From Betaproteobacteria bacterium (lineage in GTDB: Bacteria; Pseudomonadota; Gammaproteobacteria; Burkholderiales; Rhodocyclaceae), in assembly GCA_009782565.1 (NCBI GenBank), contig WRIU01000002.1, positions 218,470-282,469 on the forward strand: a stretch of DNA of 64,000 bases, given 5' to 3'. Every line of letters starts with the position of its first letter. Positions within the stretch are counted from its first letter, which is position 1. This document shows positions 20,948 through 30,890 of this stretch, piece after piece. Both the position numbers and the translations under genes were made by a program. Below the pieces are notes generated by a model that worked only from the letters and a program-made list of their open reading frames with translations, made no database searches and was not told the origin of the DNA.

Positions 20948-22357
20948 ATGAATCCTCAAGATGTCATGAAGTTGATCCAGGAAAACGAGGTCAGTTTCGT
21001 TGACTACCGTTTTACCGATACCATCGGCAAGGAGCAGCACGTCAGTGTGCCGGTTTCCGCTTTTGAAGAGGAAGCGTTCGAGCACGGCCTCATGTTTGAC
21101 GGCTCTTCGATGGCCGGATGGAAAGGTATCCAGGCTTCCGACATGATGCTGCTCCCGGATGCTGAATCTGCCTACATCGACCCTTTTTTCGATGAAACCA
21201 CCCTGGTACTGACTTGCGACATTGTTGAGCCGTCCGATGGCAAGGGGTATGACCGTGACCCACGCTCCGTCGCCAAGCGCGCCGAAGCCTACCTGAAGAG
21301 CACCGGCGTCGGCGATACCGCTTATTTCGGGCCGGAACCTGAATTCTTCATCTTCGACGCCGTCGAATGGTCGGTCGATATGTCCGGTTCTTCCGTCAAG
21401 ATATTTTCCGAAGAAGCGGCCTGGTCGACAGCCGAAAAGTACGAAGGGGGCAATCTCGGACACCGCCCGCGCGTCAAGGGGGGGTATTTCCCCGTGCCGC
21501 CGGTCGATAGCCTCAACGACATCCGGGCCGCGATGGTCTTGGCGCTTGAGAGTATCGGTGTGCCGGTTGAAGTGCACCACCACGAAGTAGCTAATGCCGG
21601 ACAGTGCGAGATCGGAACCCGGTTTGCCACGCTGACCCGCCGTGCCGACTGGACGCAGATGCTCAAATACGTGGTGCACAACGTCGCGCATCAGTACGGA
21701 AAGACCGCTACTTTCATGCCTAAGCCCATCGTTGGCGACAACGGTTCCGGTATGCACGTGCACCAGTCCATCTGGAAGAATGGTCAGAATCTCTTTGCGG
21801 GCAACGGTTACGCGGGTCTGTCGGAAATGGCGCTGTACTACACCGGCGGGATCATCCGCCACGCGCGCGCCCTGAACGCCATCACCAACCCCGGAACCAA
21901 CTCCTACAAGCGGTTGGTTCCCGGTTTTGAAGCTCCGGTGAAACTGGCTTACTCCGCCCGCAACCGCTCCGCTTCCATCCGCATCCCCTACGCGACCAGC
22001 CAGAAGGGTCGCCGCATCGAGGTACGTTTTCCCGACCCCACGGCCAATCCGTACCTGGCGTTCGCGGCGATGGCGATGGCAGGTCTGGATGGCATCCAGA
22101 ACAGGATTCATCCGGGAGACCCCGCCGACAAGAACCTTTACGACCTGCCGCCGGAGGAAAACGCCAAGATTCCGACCGTGTGCTCCAGCCTCGATCAGGC
22201 GCTCGATTGCCTCGATAAAGACAGGGAATTCCTGACGCGCGGTGGCGTATTCTCCAACGACTTCATCGACGCCTATATCGAACTGAAGATGGAAGAAGTC
22301 TCCCGCTATCGTATGACGACGCACCCGGTCGAATTCGACATGTACTACAGCCTTTGA
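20948..22357 (+). CDS. glnA: Glutamine synthetase type I
   Basis: ATP-dependent amidation of glutamate with ammonia; a dodecameric cytoplasmic enzyme and the hub of nitrogen assimilation. The start is the ATG at 20948 ([15 protein letters not shown]) after CAGGAGTG; the track start at 20927 is upstream of this ribosome site. 469 aa. Signatures: [26 protein letters not shown], the ATP-binding [16 protein letters not shown], and the adenylylation loop NLYDLPPEE with its Tyr, which marks the GSI-beta class controlled by GlnE. No clear sigma-54 promoter was seen upstream (see rejected items). Confidence 0.98.
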   Translation: MNPQDVMKLIQENEVSFVDYRFTDTIGKEQHVSVPVSAFEEEAFEHGLMFDGSSMAGWKGIQASDMMLLPDAESAYIDPFFDETTLVLTCDIVEPSDGKGYDRDPRSVAKRAEAYLKSTGVGDTAYFGPEPEFFIFDAVEWSVDMSGSSVKIFSEEAAWSTAEKYEGGNLGHRPRVKGGYFPVPPVDSLNDIRAAMVLALESIGVPVEVHHHEVANAGQCEIGTRFATLTRRADWTQMLKYVVHNVAHQYGKTATFMPKPIVGDNGSGMHVHQSIWKNGQNLFAGNGYAGLSEMALYYTGGIIRHARALNAITNPGTNSYKRLVPGFEAPVKLAYSARNRSASIRIPYATSQKGRRIEVRFPDPTANPYLAFAAMAMAGLDGIQNRIHPGDPADKNLYDLPPEENAKIPTVCSSLDQALDCLDKDREFLTRGGVFSNDFIDAYIELKMEEVSRYRMTTHPVEFDMYYSL

Positions 22358-22420
22358 ACATGCGTCGAGCGCAATCCTCGGCCTTCGAGCCGGGATGGCT
22401 TGATTCGGAGAGGCGATATA

Positions 22421-22449
22421 AAAAAGACGGGCGTTGCCCGTCTTTTTTT
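22421..22449 (+). terminator. Strong rho-independent terminator after glnA
   Basis: AAAAAGACGGGC-GTT-GCCCGTCTTTTTTT: a perfect stem with a 3-base loop and a seven-T tail. The A-tract on the 5' side could make it bidirectional. Confidence 0.92.
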
Positions 22450-22551
22450 GCCTGATTGAGGTAAGGGTTGGCGTTTGTTCTTTTTGGCATGGTGTAGTTT
22501 TCGGCGTGGAGGGATTTTTTCCTTTTTGGGCAGACATAGAGGACTTCAGCC

Positions 22552-23055
22552 ATGAAACCCACGCGCGTCGCCGTTTCTTCATCCTTGTTTTTTCTGACGT
22601 TCGCCCTCGCGCCGTTTTCCGCTTCCGCGCAGGTGTTCAAATGCGTCGATGCCAACGGGAAAGTGACCTACAGCAATAATGGCGGCTCGGCCAAGGGGTG
22701 CAAGCAGCTCTCCAACGAACAGTCCGTTTCGACCATCTCCATGCGTCCCAATCCCTCGCCTGCGGCATTCCCAAAAGTGAGCGACGATACGCAGAGGGAA
22801 CGCGACAAGACCCGGCGTCAGATTCTGGAGAAAGAACTGGATAGCGAACAGTCTGCGCTGGAGGAGGCGCGCAAGGAACTGACTGAACAGGAAGCTACTT
22901 TTCAGGGTGGCGAGACCTTCGTAAACCGGCAGACCGGTGTAAGAGGCGTGAATTACCAGAAAAAACTTGATCGCTTGCAACCGTACAAGGATGCCGTTGG
23001 GCGGCGCGAGCGTAACATCGAGGCCTTGACCCAGGAGTTATCCGGGTTGCGTTGA
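22552..23055 (+). CDS. DUF4124 domain periplasmic protein
   Basis: A 167-aa protein with a signal peptide (cleavage after SASA, residue 25), then a DUF4124 segment (VFKCVDANGKVTYSNN, with a Cys pair), and a C-terminal coiled coil (EKELDSEQSALEEARKELTE). Function unknown. In other betaproteobacteria a DUF4124 gene typically sits between glnA and the ntrBC (glnLG) pair. Here it follows glnA after a strong terminator, but ntrBC do not follow; an AT-rich reverse-strand rquA occupies that place. Confidence 0.8.
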   Translation: MKPTRVAVSSSLFFLTFALAPFSASAQVFKCVDANGKVTYSNNGGSAKGCKQLSNEQSVSTISMRPNPSPAAFPKVSDDTQRERDKTRRQILEKELDSEQSALEEARKELTEQEATFQGGETFVNRQTGVRGVNYQKKLDRLQPYKDAVGRRERNIEALTQELSGLR

Positions 23056-23144
23056 ACACGGAGCGTTGGGCGCAAATTTCTTTGAAGTTCCCTTCCGCGC
23101 GAACGGGGAAGGAAGAGGTTTTATTTCCGCGATTTAGCGCGTAC

Positions 23145-23855
23145 TCAATCCTTATGTCTGACAATTACGCGCTGATAAACGCCGCCAAAAAATGTTTTTT
23201 TCTCCCAGACATATTTATGGGCGTCACTTGCGTAATGGCTGATTTCATTTTTCCATAATGCTTCGGCAAATGGTTCGAGTAAATGATTGACGATTTTAAG
23301 AATATAACGAATTGGCTGCCATTTGGCCGGATTTGCATAATCGACGAAAATGGCTTTTCCATTTTTTGGTAACTTTTTTAGTATGTGATCAACAATCTGA
23401 TATTTTTTATCGTCGGGGACTTCATGCAAAAGAAAGAAACTGCATATCACATCATAGTCGATGTCCCCTTCACCGGTAAAATCGGCTGCGTCGCAGCGAA
23501 CCACCTTACACCAAGGTTTATCGGCTAATTTACGCTCTGCGTGTTCGATTTGTATTGGTGTGATGTCGGTCAGGTGGAATGCGCCTTGCGGCCCGATTTT
23601 TTCTGCGACACGTTTGACCAGGTCACCGTAAACATGTGCAACCTGCCAAACACGCATCCCTTCCTTAATTTCATTCAGGTACGCGCGCATCAGTCTTTGG
23701 TCGTTGAAAAACAATAAAACACGGACGACTATATTATGATCCAGCAGACGTACTTTCTCTGGATTAACGTATGCCCATTCGTACACTTCAGTCATGTACG
23801 CAGGAAGGTTTTCGTAATATGGGTCAGATGCCGTCAAAGTATTGTTTTGTTCCAT
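23145..23855 (-). CDS. rquA: Rhodoquinone biosynthesis protein RquA
   Basis: Converts ubiquinone to rhodoquinone; the family uses S-adenosylmethionine as amino donor although it has a methyltransferase fold. The 236-aa protein carries the pattern I associate with RquA: VYEWAYVNPEKV (24-35), an atypical SAM motif QVAHVYGDL (71-79), DITPIQIEHAERKL (97-110), FFLLHEVPDDKK (140-151), FVDYANPAKWQPIRY (170-184), LEPFAEALWKNEI (193-205) and KTFFGGVYQRVIVR (220-233). The gene and its surroundings are visibly more AT-rich than the neighbours, which suggests transfer. It is divergent from ubiA, which makes the ubiquinone precursor, and has its own promoter. The ribosome site is weak. An ordinary class I methyltransferase is the alternative, but the motif set is specific. 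Confidence 0.85.
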   Translation of the reverse strand: MEQNNTLTASDPYYENLPAYMTEVYEWAYVNPEKVRLLDHNIVVRVLLFFNDQRLMRAYLNEIKEGMRVWQVAHVYGDLVKRVAEKIGPQGAFHLTDITPIQIEHAERKLADKPWCKVVRCDAADFTGEGDIDYDVICSFFLLHEVPDDKKYQIVDHILKKLPKNGKAIFVDYANPAKWQPIRYILKIVNHLLEPFAEALWKNEISHYASDAHKYVWEKKTFFGGVYQRVIVRHKD

Positions 23856-23907
23856 GATGGAAGAAAAACGTAAAAAACGAAAAGAGAAATTTATAGATTA
23901 CAGATAA

Positions 23908-23936
23908 ATTATAAATGCACTGCAACATTAATGCAA
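23908..23936 (-). promoter_or_regulatory. Sigma-70 promoter of rquA
   Basis: On the reverse strand, TTGCAT and a perfect TATAAT are separated by exactly 17 bp, predicting transcription start about 45 bases before the rquA ATG. It lies in an AT-rich divergent region shared with ubiA. Confidence 0.75.
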
Positions 23937-24058
23937 TACTTTTAAGTAAATTTTGAAATCTTAATATTGATTATTGCTTTTTTGGCGGATACGGTATAAG
24001 CGATGCGCCATAAGGAAATATGTTGTTACCATTAAAAAAATATGCTTTTTTTATAATT

Positions 24059-24087
24059 TTGTTCTGTCTCCCGTTCTGCGGTAAAAT
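24059..24087 (+). promoter_or_regulatory. Sigma-70 promoter of ubiA
   Basis: TTGTTC-17 bp-TAAAAT, predicting a start near 24094 and a 25-base leader before the ATG at 24119. This supports the shorter ubiA start. A second weaker pair (TTGCTT-15-TATAAG) lies at 23974-24000. Confidence 0.55.
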
Positions 24088-24118
24088 CCAAAACCCGCTC
24101 CGCTGGAATGGAACCGCC

Positions 24119-25000
24119 ATGAGTATTGTTGCCCGCCTGCCTCATTACGCCCATTTGATTCGCGTCGATTCGCTCGGCAAGCAAGTGGGTACGATGTTGT
24201 TACTCTGGCCGACGATGTGGGGGCTGTGGATTGCTGCCGAAGGCTCACCCCCCCTGTATATGGTGTTGATTTTTGCGCTCGGCAGTTTCTTGATGCACTC
24301 TGCCGGGTGTGTCGTCAATGACTACGCGGATCGGGAGTTCGACGGGCATGTGGAGCGAACGCGGGATCGCCCTCTCGTCACGGGAGCCATCAGCGTGCGT
24401 GAGGCGTTTTGGTTTGGTTTGGGACTGTTGTTCCTTTCCTTTTTGTTGATCCTGCCGCTCCAGAATATCCGTGTGTTCCTGATAGCGTTGCTGGCGCTGT
24501 TCCTGGCGGTGAGCTATCCCTTTACGAAGCGGTTTCTCCCCGTGCCGCAAGCCTACCTGGGGGTGGCGTTCGGATTCGGCATTCCGATGAGTTTTGCCGC
24601 CGTGCAGAACACTGTGCCGCCGATGGCCTGGTTGCTGGTGGTGGCAAACCTCTTTTGGGTGATTTCCTACGATACGTCGTATGCGATGGTGGATCGCAAC
24701 GACGACATCAAATTGGGCCGCATCCGTACTTCGGCCATTACGTTTGGCCGTTACGAGGTCGCGATAGTGATGCTGTGCTATGCGGTCTCTTTGTCCCTGA
24801 TTACCGTGGTGGGGTTGGCGTTCGGGCGAGGGTGGGTTTTTATCGCCGGGATGGGGGTGGCCGCGCTGGTGGCGGGGCGTGTGTTTCTGCTCATCCGCAC
24901 ACGCGAGCGCGCGGCCTGCTGGCGCGCCTTCATAGACAACAACTGGGTGGGTGCGTCGGTTTTCGCCGGATTCGCGTTGGATTATCTCGTGCGGGTTTGA
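24119..25000 (+). CDS. ubiA: 4-hydroxybenzoate octaprenyltransferase
   Basis: Attaches the polyprenyl tail to 4-hydroxybenzoate in the inner membrane, an early step of ubiquinone synthesis. From the ATG at 24119 the protein is 293 aa, the family norm; the track start at 24020 adds 33 residues and would include the promoter. Both Asp-rich motifs that bind Mg-prenyl diphosphate are present: [20 protein letters not shown] and [16 protein letters not shown]. About eight membrane helices. It is followed 10 bases later by pyrF. Confidence 0.96.
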   Translation: MSIVARLPHYAHLIRVDSLGKQVGTMLLLWPTMWGLWIAAEGSPPLYMVLIFALGSFLMHSAGCVVNDYADREFDGHVERTRDRPLVTGAISVREAFWFGLGLLFLSFLLILPLQNIRVFLIALLALFLAVSYPFTKRFLPVPQAYLGVAFGFGIPMSFAAVQNTVPPMAWLLVVANLFWVISYDTSYAMVDRNDDIKLGRIRTSAITFGRYEVAIVMLCYAVSLSLITVVGLAFGRGWVFIAGMGVAALVAGRVFLLIRTRERAACWRAFIDNNWVGASVFAGFALDYLVRV

Positions 25001-25010
25001 GGCGTTAAGC

Positions 25011-25871
25011 ATGGACTTCATGAGCGCCCTGCGGGCTGCATGGCGAGAACGCGACAGCCTGCTTTGCGTGGGGCTCGATCCCGACCCGACCCGATTGCCG
25101 CCGTCCTTGGCTGGCAGGCCACGAGCCATTTTCGAGTTTTGCCGGGGCATTGTGGACGCGACCGCCGATCTGGTTTGCGCGTTCAAACCGCAGATTGCTT
25201 ATTTCGCGGCTTGCCGCGCCGAAGATCAACTCGAAGCCCTGATTGAACACATCCACGCGCGGCATCCGGGCATCCCGGTGATCCTGGACGCGAAACGTGG
25301 GGACATCGGCAGTACGGCGAGCCGCTACGCGGAGGAAGCCTTCGCGCGTTACCAGGCGGACGCGGTCACGGTGAATCCTTATATGGGGCAGGATTCCGTG
25401 GAACCTTATCTGGCCTGGGAAGGCAAGGGGGTGATTCTGTTGTGCCGCACGTCGAACCCCGGTGGGGGCGATTTGCAGAATCTCGATCTCGGTGATGGCG
25501 AAAAGCTCTATGAGCGCGTCGCCCGGCTTGCTTCCGGCGCCTGGAACGCGAATGGGAATTGCGCGTTGGTGGTGGGGGCGACGTTCCCGGAGGAGTTGGC
25601 CCGCGTACGTGCGCTGGTGGGGGAATTGCCGTTGCTCGTGCCCGGCATTGGTGCACAGGGCGGGGATATTGCGACTACGGTGTCTGCCGGGCAGACAGGC
25701 GATGGCTTGGGGCTGATGCTCAATTCGTCGCGTGCCATCCTTTACGCGGGCGAAGGCGAGGGCAAGTGTTGGGACGGGGATTTTGCCGCCGCCGCGCGTC
25801 AGGCGGCGCTCGATACCCGCGCCGCGATCAACGCATGCCGCGTGTCCGTTCCTGTGTTCAGGGAAAAATGA
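25011..25871 (+). CDS. pyrF: Orotidine 5'-phosphate decarboxylase (type 2)
   Basis: Last step of UMP synthesis. The start at 25011 ([26 protein letters not shown]) gives 286 aa, matching the longer type 2 family rather than the about 235-aa E. coli type. The catalytic Lys-Asp array is in [20 protein letters not shown]. It is co-directional with ubiA (10-base gap). Its last 14 bases overlap the 3' end of the convergent PBP1A gene. Confidence 0.96.
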   Translation: MDFMSALRAAWRERDSLLCVGLDPDPTRLPPSLAGRPRAIFEFCRGIVDATADLVCAFKPQIAYFAACRAEDQLEALIEHIHARHPGIPVILDAKRGDIGSTASRYAEEAFARYQADAVTVNPYMGQDSVEPYLAWEGKGVILLCRTSNPGGGDLQNLDLGDGEKLYERVARLASGAWNANGNCALVVGATFPEELARVRALVGELPLLVPGIGAQGGDIATTVSAGQTGDGLGLMLNSSRAILYAGEGEGKCWDGDFAAAARQAALDTRAAINACRVSVPVFREK

Positions 25872-28242
25872 ACGATCTGTCTTCGACCGGCGCAGCGCGT
25901 TGTTGTCGCGGCGCCTCACGGCGCTCGGAGGAAGAAGGAAGACCAAACAGGGAACTGAACCAGTCGATGGGGTCGACGGAGTCTTCTTCCTTGGGTGGAA
26001 GTTTCAACGCCGGGGGTTTGTTTTCAGCGTAGTAGAAGTCTTCGCGCTGACCGTCCAGCACTTTGGCGGAAGCAATGCCCGTCGGGCGGGGGAGGGAGGT
26101 TTCCGGCATGCCGGCCAGCGCGGTTCGCATGTAGTCGATCCAGATCGGCAGCGCCGCAGTTCCCCCTGTTTCGCCTTTGCCTAGATTGCGCGGGATAGGG
26201 AAACCGATCCAGGAGACGGCGACGACCTTGGGGTTGTAGCCGCAGAACCAGGCGTCGACGAAATCGTTGGTGGTTCCGGTTTTGCCAGCCAGGTCGTTGC
26301 GGTTGAGGCTGCGGGCCCGGGCCGCCGTACCCCGGCGCACGACATCCTGGAGCAGGGAAGTCATCACCCAGGCATTACGTGCATCGATCACCCTCTGGGC
26401 TCCCTCGCCGACGATCAGCGGCTTGGTGCGGGCAAGCGGTTTGTCGTTGCCATCCCGGATTTCCTTGATGACATAAGGGTTGATGCGGTAGCCGCCATTG
26501 GCAAATACGGCGTAGGCGGCTGCCATTTCCCACGGCGTGACGGATCCCGTGCCCAAGGCCATCGCCAGGTAGGGCGGATGGTGGGCGGCGTCGAAGCCGA
26601 AGCGCCTGATGTACTGCTGTGCGTAGCTTGGACTGATGTCTTCGAGTACGCGGATGGCCGGGATGTTTTTCGAGTGCGCGAGGGCGTCCCGCAGAGTGAT
26701 GATGCCGCTGTATTTGTTGTCGTAGTTGCGCGGGCTCCATTCTTGCACGGTGGTGCCGCCCGCCGGGTAAAACAGAGGCTCGTCTGCGATGAGCGTACCG
26801 GGCGCGTAGCCTTTTTCCAGGCTGGCGGAGTAGATGAAGGGCTTAAAACTGGAACCGGGCTGGCGCTCGGCCTGGGTGACGTTGTTGAATTTTTTGCGGT
26901 CGTAGTCGAAGCCACCGACCAGGGCACGCACCGCGCCGGTTTTCGAGTCGATGGAAAGCAGGGCGGCTTCGGCTTCCGGCAACTGGGTGAGTTCCCAACC
27001 TTGGTCGGACTTGCGGATACGTACCAGTGCGCCACGGCGCACCCGGCGGGTTTGCGAGGCTTTTTCACTCAACAGGGGGGCGGCGAAACGCAGGCCATCG
27101 CCGTTGATGGAGATCGTCCGTCCGTTGCGATAGACGGTGACTTCCTTTGGTGTGGCTGCGAGCACCACGGCAGCGAGCAGGTCGCCGAAGTCGCGCGCCA
27201 AGGCGATTTCTTCATTCATCGACTCGTTCGGCGCGCCGGGTGGCAGGGAAAGCACTTTCTCCGGGCCGCGGTAACCGTGGCGGCGGTCGTAATCCATGAC
27301 GCCTTTTCGCAGGGCTCCGTAGGCGGCTTCCTGCTCGGCGCGAGTAATGGTGGTGATGATCTTGAGGCCGCTTTGATAGGTGATCTGTTCGCCGAATTGC
27401 TCGATGGCGATCTGGCGCGCTATTTCGGCTACGTATCCGGCGTGTACCGAAGATTTGATAGCGTCGGTATTCCCTGCGGCCTTTCTGGAAGAGATTCGCA
27501 GGGGTTCATCCAAGGCTTGTTTGTATTGAGCTTCGCTGATGAATCCGGCTTCGAGCATGCGCCGAAGGACATAGCGTTGCCGCTGTTGCGCCGATTCGAA
27601 ATTGGAAATCGGGTTGGCAGCACTGGGAGCCTGGGGCAGTCCGGCGAGCATGGCGGTTTCGGCCAGGGTGAGCTTGTCGAGCGGTTTACCAAAGTAAATC
27701 TGGGCTGCGGCCGAAAAGCCATAGGCGCGCTGTCCGAGGAATATCTGGTTGATGTATAGCTCCAGTATCTGATCCTTGCCGAGGTTATGTTCGATCTTGA
27801 GCGCAAGCAGGATTTCGTAAAGCTTGCGGTTATAGGACCTTTCGCGCGTCAGGAAGAAATTGCGCGCGACCTGCATGGTGATGGTCGACCCGCCCTGCCC
27901 GCGTGAGCCAGAACGCATGTTGTTGATGAACGCGCGCGTAAAGCTGATGAAGTCGATACCCGAGTGCTCATAGAAGTTTTTGTCTTCCGCCGCGAGCAGC
28001 GCCTGCCTGAGATGGGCGGGAACGTCCTGGATTCTGACCAATGTTCGCCGTTCTTCCCCGAATTCGCTGATGAGATGGCCGTCGGCGGTGTAGACGCGCA
28101 TGGGGACGCTGGGTCGGTAATCGGTCAGGGTGTCGAGAGGGGGCAGATTGGGCCAGGCCAGCAGGCAGATAACGGTCAGCGTGGCCAATCCGATGATCGC
28201 CAGGGCCAGTAACGCGGCGAGCGGATATAGAAGCCAGCGCAT
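25858..28242 (-). CDS. mrcA: Penicillin-binding protein 1A (bifunctional transglycosylase/transpeptidase)
   Basis: Polymerises and cross-links peptidoglycan in the periplasm. I place the start at 28242 ([15 protein letters not shown]), giving 794 aa; the track start 15 codons upstream lacks support. One N-terminal membrane anchor (about 5-30). Glycosyltransferase-51 domain with the catalytic Glu in [16 protein letters not shown] and [15 protein letters not shown]. An OB-like linker comes next, then the transpeptidase domain with SxxK (PGSSFKPF), SKN (AHSKNIPA) and KTG (GKTGTTND). It is divergent from pilMNOPQ, a conserved layout (ponA-pil), and convergent with and overlapping pyrF by 14 bases. 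Confidence 0.96.
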   Translation of the reverse strand: MRWLLYPLAALLALAIIGLATLTVICLLAWPNLPPLDTLTDYRPSVPMRVYTADGHLISEFGEERRTLVRIQDVPAHLRQALLAAEDKNFYEHSGIDFISFTRAFINNMRSGSRGQGGSTITMQVARNFFLTRERSYNRKLYEILLALKIEHNLGKDQILELYINQIFLGQRAYGFSAAAQIYFGKPLDKLTLAETAMLAGLPQAPSAANPISNFESAQQRQRYVLRRMLEAGFISEAQYKQALDEPLRISSRKAAGNTDAIKSSVHAGYVAEIARQIAIEQFGEQITYQSGLKIITTITRAEQEAAYGALRKGVMDYDRRHGYRGPEKVLSLPPGAPNESMNEEIALARDFGDLLAAVVLAATPKEVTVYRNGRTISINGDGLRFAAPLLSEKASQTRRVRRGALVRIRKSDQGWELTQLPEAEAALLSIDSKTGAVRALVGGFDYDRKKFNNVTQAERQPGSSFKPFIYSASLEKGYAPGTLIADEPLFYPAGGTTVQEWSPRNYDNKYSGIITLRDALAHSKNIPAIRVLEDISPSYAQQYIRRFGFDAAHHPPYLAMALGTGSVTPWEMAAAYAVFANGGYRINPYVIKEIRDGNDKPLARTKPLIVGEGAQRVIDARNAWVMTSLLQDVVRRGTAARARSLNRNDLAGKTGTTNDFVDAWFCGYNPKVVAVSWIGFPIPRNLGKGETGGTAALPIWIDYMRTALAGMPETSLPRPTGIASAKVLDGQREDFYYAENKPPALKLPPKEEDSVDPIDWFSSLFGLPSSSERREAPRQQRAAPVEDRSFIFP

Positions 28243-28272
28243 GGTGTGTCCGTGTGAAATTGAACAGATCAC

Positions 28273-28278
28273 ATTATA
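28273..28278 (-). promoter_or_regulatory. Candidate -10 box of mrcA
   Basis: Perfect TATAAT on the reverse strand, 31 bases before the mrcA ATG in the 300-base divergent gap with pilM. No convincing -35 at 17-18 bp. Confidence 0.35.
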
Positions 28279-28436
28279 TACGGGCAAGGGAGGGGTTCAT
28301 TAACGGCGTTCTGTGCCGTTACCGAAAGAGGGCAGGCTGCCAGGCTCATCTGGGTGTTCCCGACAGAGAATCGAGAAGGATGTTTTTGCGGGAGTGGTTC
28401 GGTGTCACTTCATTAGGACATGAAGGGGAAAGTTCC

Positions 28437-28466
28437 TTGTGACGCTTTTGAGAGCCTGCCTAGAGT
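28437..28466 (+). promoter_or_regulatory. Candidate promoter of pilMNOPQ
   Basis: TTGTGA-18 bp-TAGAGT about 77 bases before the pilM GTG. The rest of the 300-base mrcA-pilM gap holds nothing else I can name. Confidence 0.35.
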
Positions 28467-28542
28467 GGGTGCATGTGCCGGGAGACCAGACGCGGGCGTG
28501 GTTTGGTTTGTTTCCTAACATGATGAAAAAAAAGGATTTTTC

Positions 28543-29616
28543 GTGGCCGACATTTCTCTCTTTGGTTCAAGGTCGCGTCAGCTTGTCGGACTCGACATAT
28601 CTTCCTCGTCGGTCAAGCTGGTGGAACTGGCTTCTGGCGACCGGGGCGTGCGGCGCGTCGAACGCTACGTGATCGAGCCGCTTTCGGGCGAGGCCGTGGT
28701 AGATGGCAATATCGCCAACTTCGATGCCGTGACCGATGGTTTGCGGCGCGCGCTGCGGCGTTTCGGTTCCGGCGTCAAGAATGTCGCCATTGCCCTGCCG
28801 GCTTCGGCGGTATTCGCCAAGAAAATCATCTTGCCAGCCGGCCTGCGCGAACTGGACATGGAAATGCAGGTCGAGTCCGAGGCCGCGCAGATCATTCCGT
28901 TCGCGATCGACGAGGTCAATCTCGATTTTCAGGTCATTGGCCCGACCAGTTCCCCGGACGAGGTGGAGGTGCTGGTCGCGGCTTCGCGCAAGGAGCAGGT
29001 CGAAGACCGGGTCAGCGTGGCGGAAGCCTGCGGGCTGAAAGTGACGGTGGTCGATGTCGAATCCCTGGCGCTCGAAGCCGCTTTCGATCTGGTGGCTCGG
29101 CAACTGCCTGGAGCGGATTCAGGAAAATTGGTGGCGCTGGTGGATATTGGTGCGGCGGTGATGAACTTCATCGCCCTGCGGAATGGGCAACGAGTCTATG
29201 CGCGTGAACAGGCGTTCGGCGGGCAGCAACTCACCAAGGATATTTCCCGCCAGTACGGCATGAGCCAGGACGAAGCCGAAGCGGCCAAGCGTTCAAACAG
29301 CCTGCCGGATGATTACGCAAGCACAGTGTTGCAGCCGTTCATGGAAAACCTGGCGCTCGAAGTCTCGCGCGCCTTGCAGTTCTTCTTCACTTCCACGCAC
29401 TACAACGAAGTCGATTACATCGTGCTGGCCGGAGGTTGCGCGGCCATCTCCGGTCTGGCGGATGCCATCGGCAAACGCACCCAGGTGAAGACCAACATCG
29501 CCAATCCCTTTTCGGGCATGACGGTGCCGTCGAAGCTGGGATCCAGAAAACTGCTGGCCGACGCGCCTTCCCTGATGGTGGCGTGCGGGTTAGCCTTGCG
29601 GAGATTCGACGAATGA
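28543..29616 (+). CDS. pilM: Type IV pilus inner-membrane platform protein PilM
   Basis: Cytoplasmic actin-like (FtsA-fold) protein that binds the N-terminus of PilN and connects the pilus motor to the alignment complex. Starts at a GTG (VADISLFGSRSRQLVGLDIS) after AAAGGAT. 357 aa. Actin-fold phosphate motifs are visible: GLDISSSSVKLVEL at the N-terminus, LVDIGAAVMNFIAL in the middle, and VLAGGCAAISGLADA near the end. It heads the five-gene pil operon, each gene overlapping or nearly abutting the next. Confidence 0.95.
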   Translation: MADISLFGSRSRQLVGLDISSSSVKLVELASGDRGVRRVERYVIEPLSGEAVVDGNIANFDAVTDGLRRALRRFGSGVKNVAIALPASAVFAKKIILPAGLRELDMEMQVESEAAQIIPFAIDEVNLDFQVIGPTSSPDEVEVLVAASRKEQVEDRVSVAEACGLKVTVVDVESLALEAAFDLVARQLPGADSGKLVALVDIGAAVMNFIALRNGQRVYAREQAFGGQQLTKDISRQYGMSQDEAEAAKRSNSLPDDYASTVLQPFMENLALEVSRALQFFFTSTHYNEVDYIVLAGGCAAISGLADAIGKRTQVKTNIANPFSGMTVPSKLGSRKLLADAPSLMVACGLALRRFDE

Positions 29617-30212
29617 TCAGGATCAATCTCCTCCCTCACCGGGAAGAAAAACGCAAAGAGCGGCGTCGGCAGTTCTACGTGAGCGCCGGACTGATGTTTG
29701 CGCTTGGGAGCGCTGTCTGGCTCCTGATGCACATGGTCAACGCCGGAAACATCGAGCGTCAGGCTGGGCGCAACAAATACTTTCAGGACAACATTGCCGC
29801 GCTCGACCGTGAAATTGAGGCGATCAAGGATTTGCGCGGCCAGATAGACCGTCTGCTGGCTCGCAAGCAAGTCATCGAGACCTTGCAGAGCAACCGTGCC
29901 GAAACCGTGCATCTGCTCAATGAACTGGCGGCGCGGATACCGTCCGGGGTCTTTTTGTCCTCAGTCTCTCAATCCGGCAACAAGATCGCCCTGAAGGGCT
30001 ACGCGCAATCCAACGCCCGCATCTCCAACATGATGAGCAGCCTGAACGAATCGCCGTTCCTGGCGAGGTCGGAAGTGGTCAAGAGCGTGGCGGAACTGCT
30101 CAATAACCGGCGTGTGTACAGCTTCGAGATCAATGTCTATATCGAGATCGAGACGCCTGCCGCGCCTGCCAACGAGGCGGCGACTCATGCCGCGACGACA
30201 CTAAAGGGCTAG
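29613..30212 (+). CDS. pilN: Type IV pilus assembly protein PilN
   Basis: Bitopic inner-membrane protein; its short N-terminus (MIRINLLPHREEKRKERRR) is the PilM-binding INLLP motif. One membrane helix (about residues 22-42) is followed by a coiled coil and a ferredoxin-like periplasmic domain. The ATG at 29613 overlaps the pilM stop (ATGA). 199 aa. The track ORF start at 29436 is an artefact of the open frame within pilM. Confidence 0.95.
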   Translation: MIRINLLPHREEKRKERRRQFYVSAGLMFALGSAVWLLMHMVNAGNIERQAGRNKYFQDNIAALDREIEAIKDLRGQIDRLLARKQVIETLQSNRAETVHLLNELAARIPSGVFLSSVSQSGNKIALKGYAQSNARISNMMSSLNESPFLARSEVVKSVAELLNNRRVYSFEINVYIEIETPAAPANEAATHAATTLKG

Positions 30213-30215
30213 GAA

Positions 30216-30890
30216 ATGAAAGGCATCGACTTTCAACGTCTGCAAGACGATTTCCGGGGCTTGAATTTCAATGACCCCGGTGTCTGGCCGAAAGCGCCAA
30301 AAATTGCGGCTTTCGCGCTGATTCTGGTCGCGGTGGTTGCGTCGGGCTGGTTTTTCGATTGGTCGGATCAATGGAGCGAGCTGGAACAAAAGCAGCAAGA
30401 AGAATTGAAACTGCGCGAAAGTTGGGTGAACAAGAAGCGCCAAGCCATCAATCTCGATGAATACAAGCGCCAGCTCGAAGAAATCAACCGCCAATTCGAT
30501 TCCCTCGTCCGGCAGTTGCCAGGCAAGGCTGAAATGGAGTCCCTGCTCTCAGACATCAATCAGGCTGGGGTCGGGCGCGGTTTGCAGTTCGACCTGTTCC
30601 AGCCCGCCAAGGACGACATCCGGGAGTTCTACGCGGCAGTTCCGGTCACGATCAGCGTGACGGGCAGCTACAACGACCTGGGGGAATTCGCCAGCGATGT
30701 CGCCAAGATGCCGCGCATCGTCACGATCAAGAACATGGTGCTTACAGCGGCTCCGGCTCACGGTAGCAACAGGGGCAGGGAAAAAACCACTGTGGCCTAC
30801 GACGGGCGGCTAAAGCTGGACGCGACGGCGGAAACCTATCGCTACCTCGATGAAGAAGAACTGAACAGGCAGCGGGGAGACAAAAAATGA
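30216..30890 (+). CDS. pilO: Type IV pilus assembly protein PilO
   Basis: Pairs with PilN in the inner membrane and periplasm to position the pilus motor. 224 aa: one membrane helix (about 31-48), a Gln/Glu/Lys-rich coiled coil (about 52-95) and a C-terminal ferredoxin-like domain (VPVTISVTGSYNDLGEFASD). It begins 3 bases after pilN and overlaps pilP (ATGA). Confidence 0.95.
   Translation: MKGIDFQRLQDDFRGLNFNDPGVWPKAPKIAAFALILVAVVASGWFFDWSDQWSELEQKQQEELKLRESWVNKKRQAINLDEYKRQLEEINRQFDSLVRQLPGKAEMESLLSDINQAGVGRGLQFDLFQPAKDDIREFYAAVPVTISVTGSYNDLGEFASDVAKMPRIVTIKNMVLTAAPAHGSNRGREKTTVAYDGRLKLDATAETYRYLDEEELNRQRGDKK

Noticed and set aside
20936-22582. 548-aa reverse ORF opposite glnA
   Set aside because: Shadow of glnA; its frame runs through the glnA terminator and promoter of the next gene.
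28439-28672. 77-codon ORF upstream of and into pilM
   Set aside because: Overlaps the likely pilM promoter and ribosome site in another frame, with no motif.
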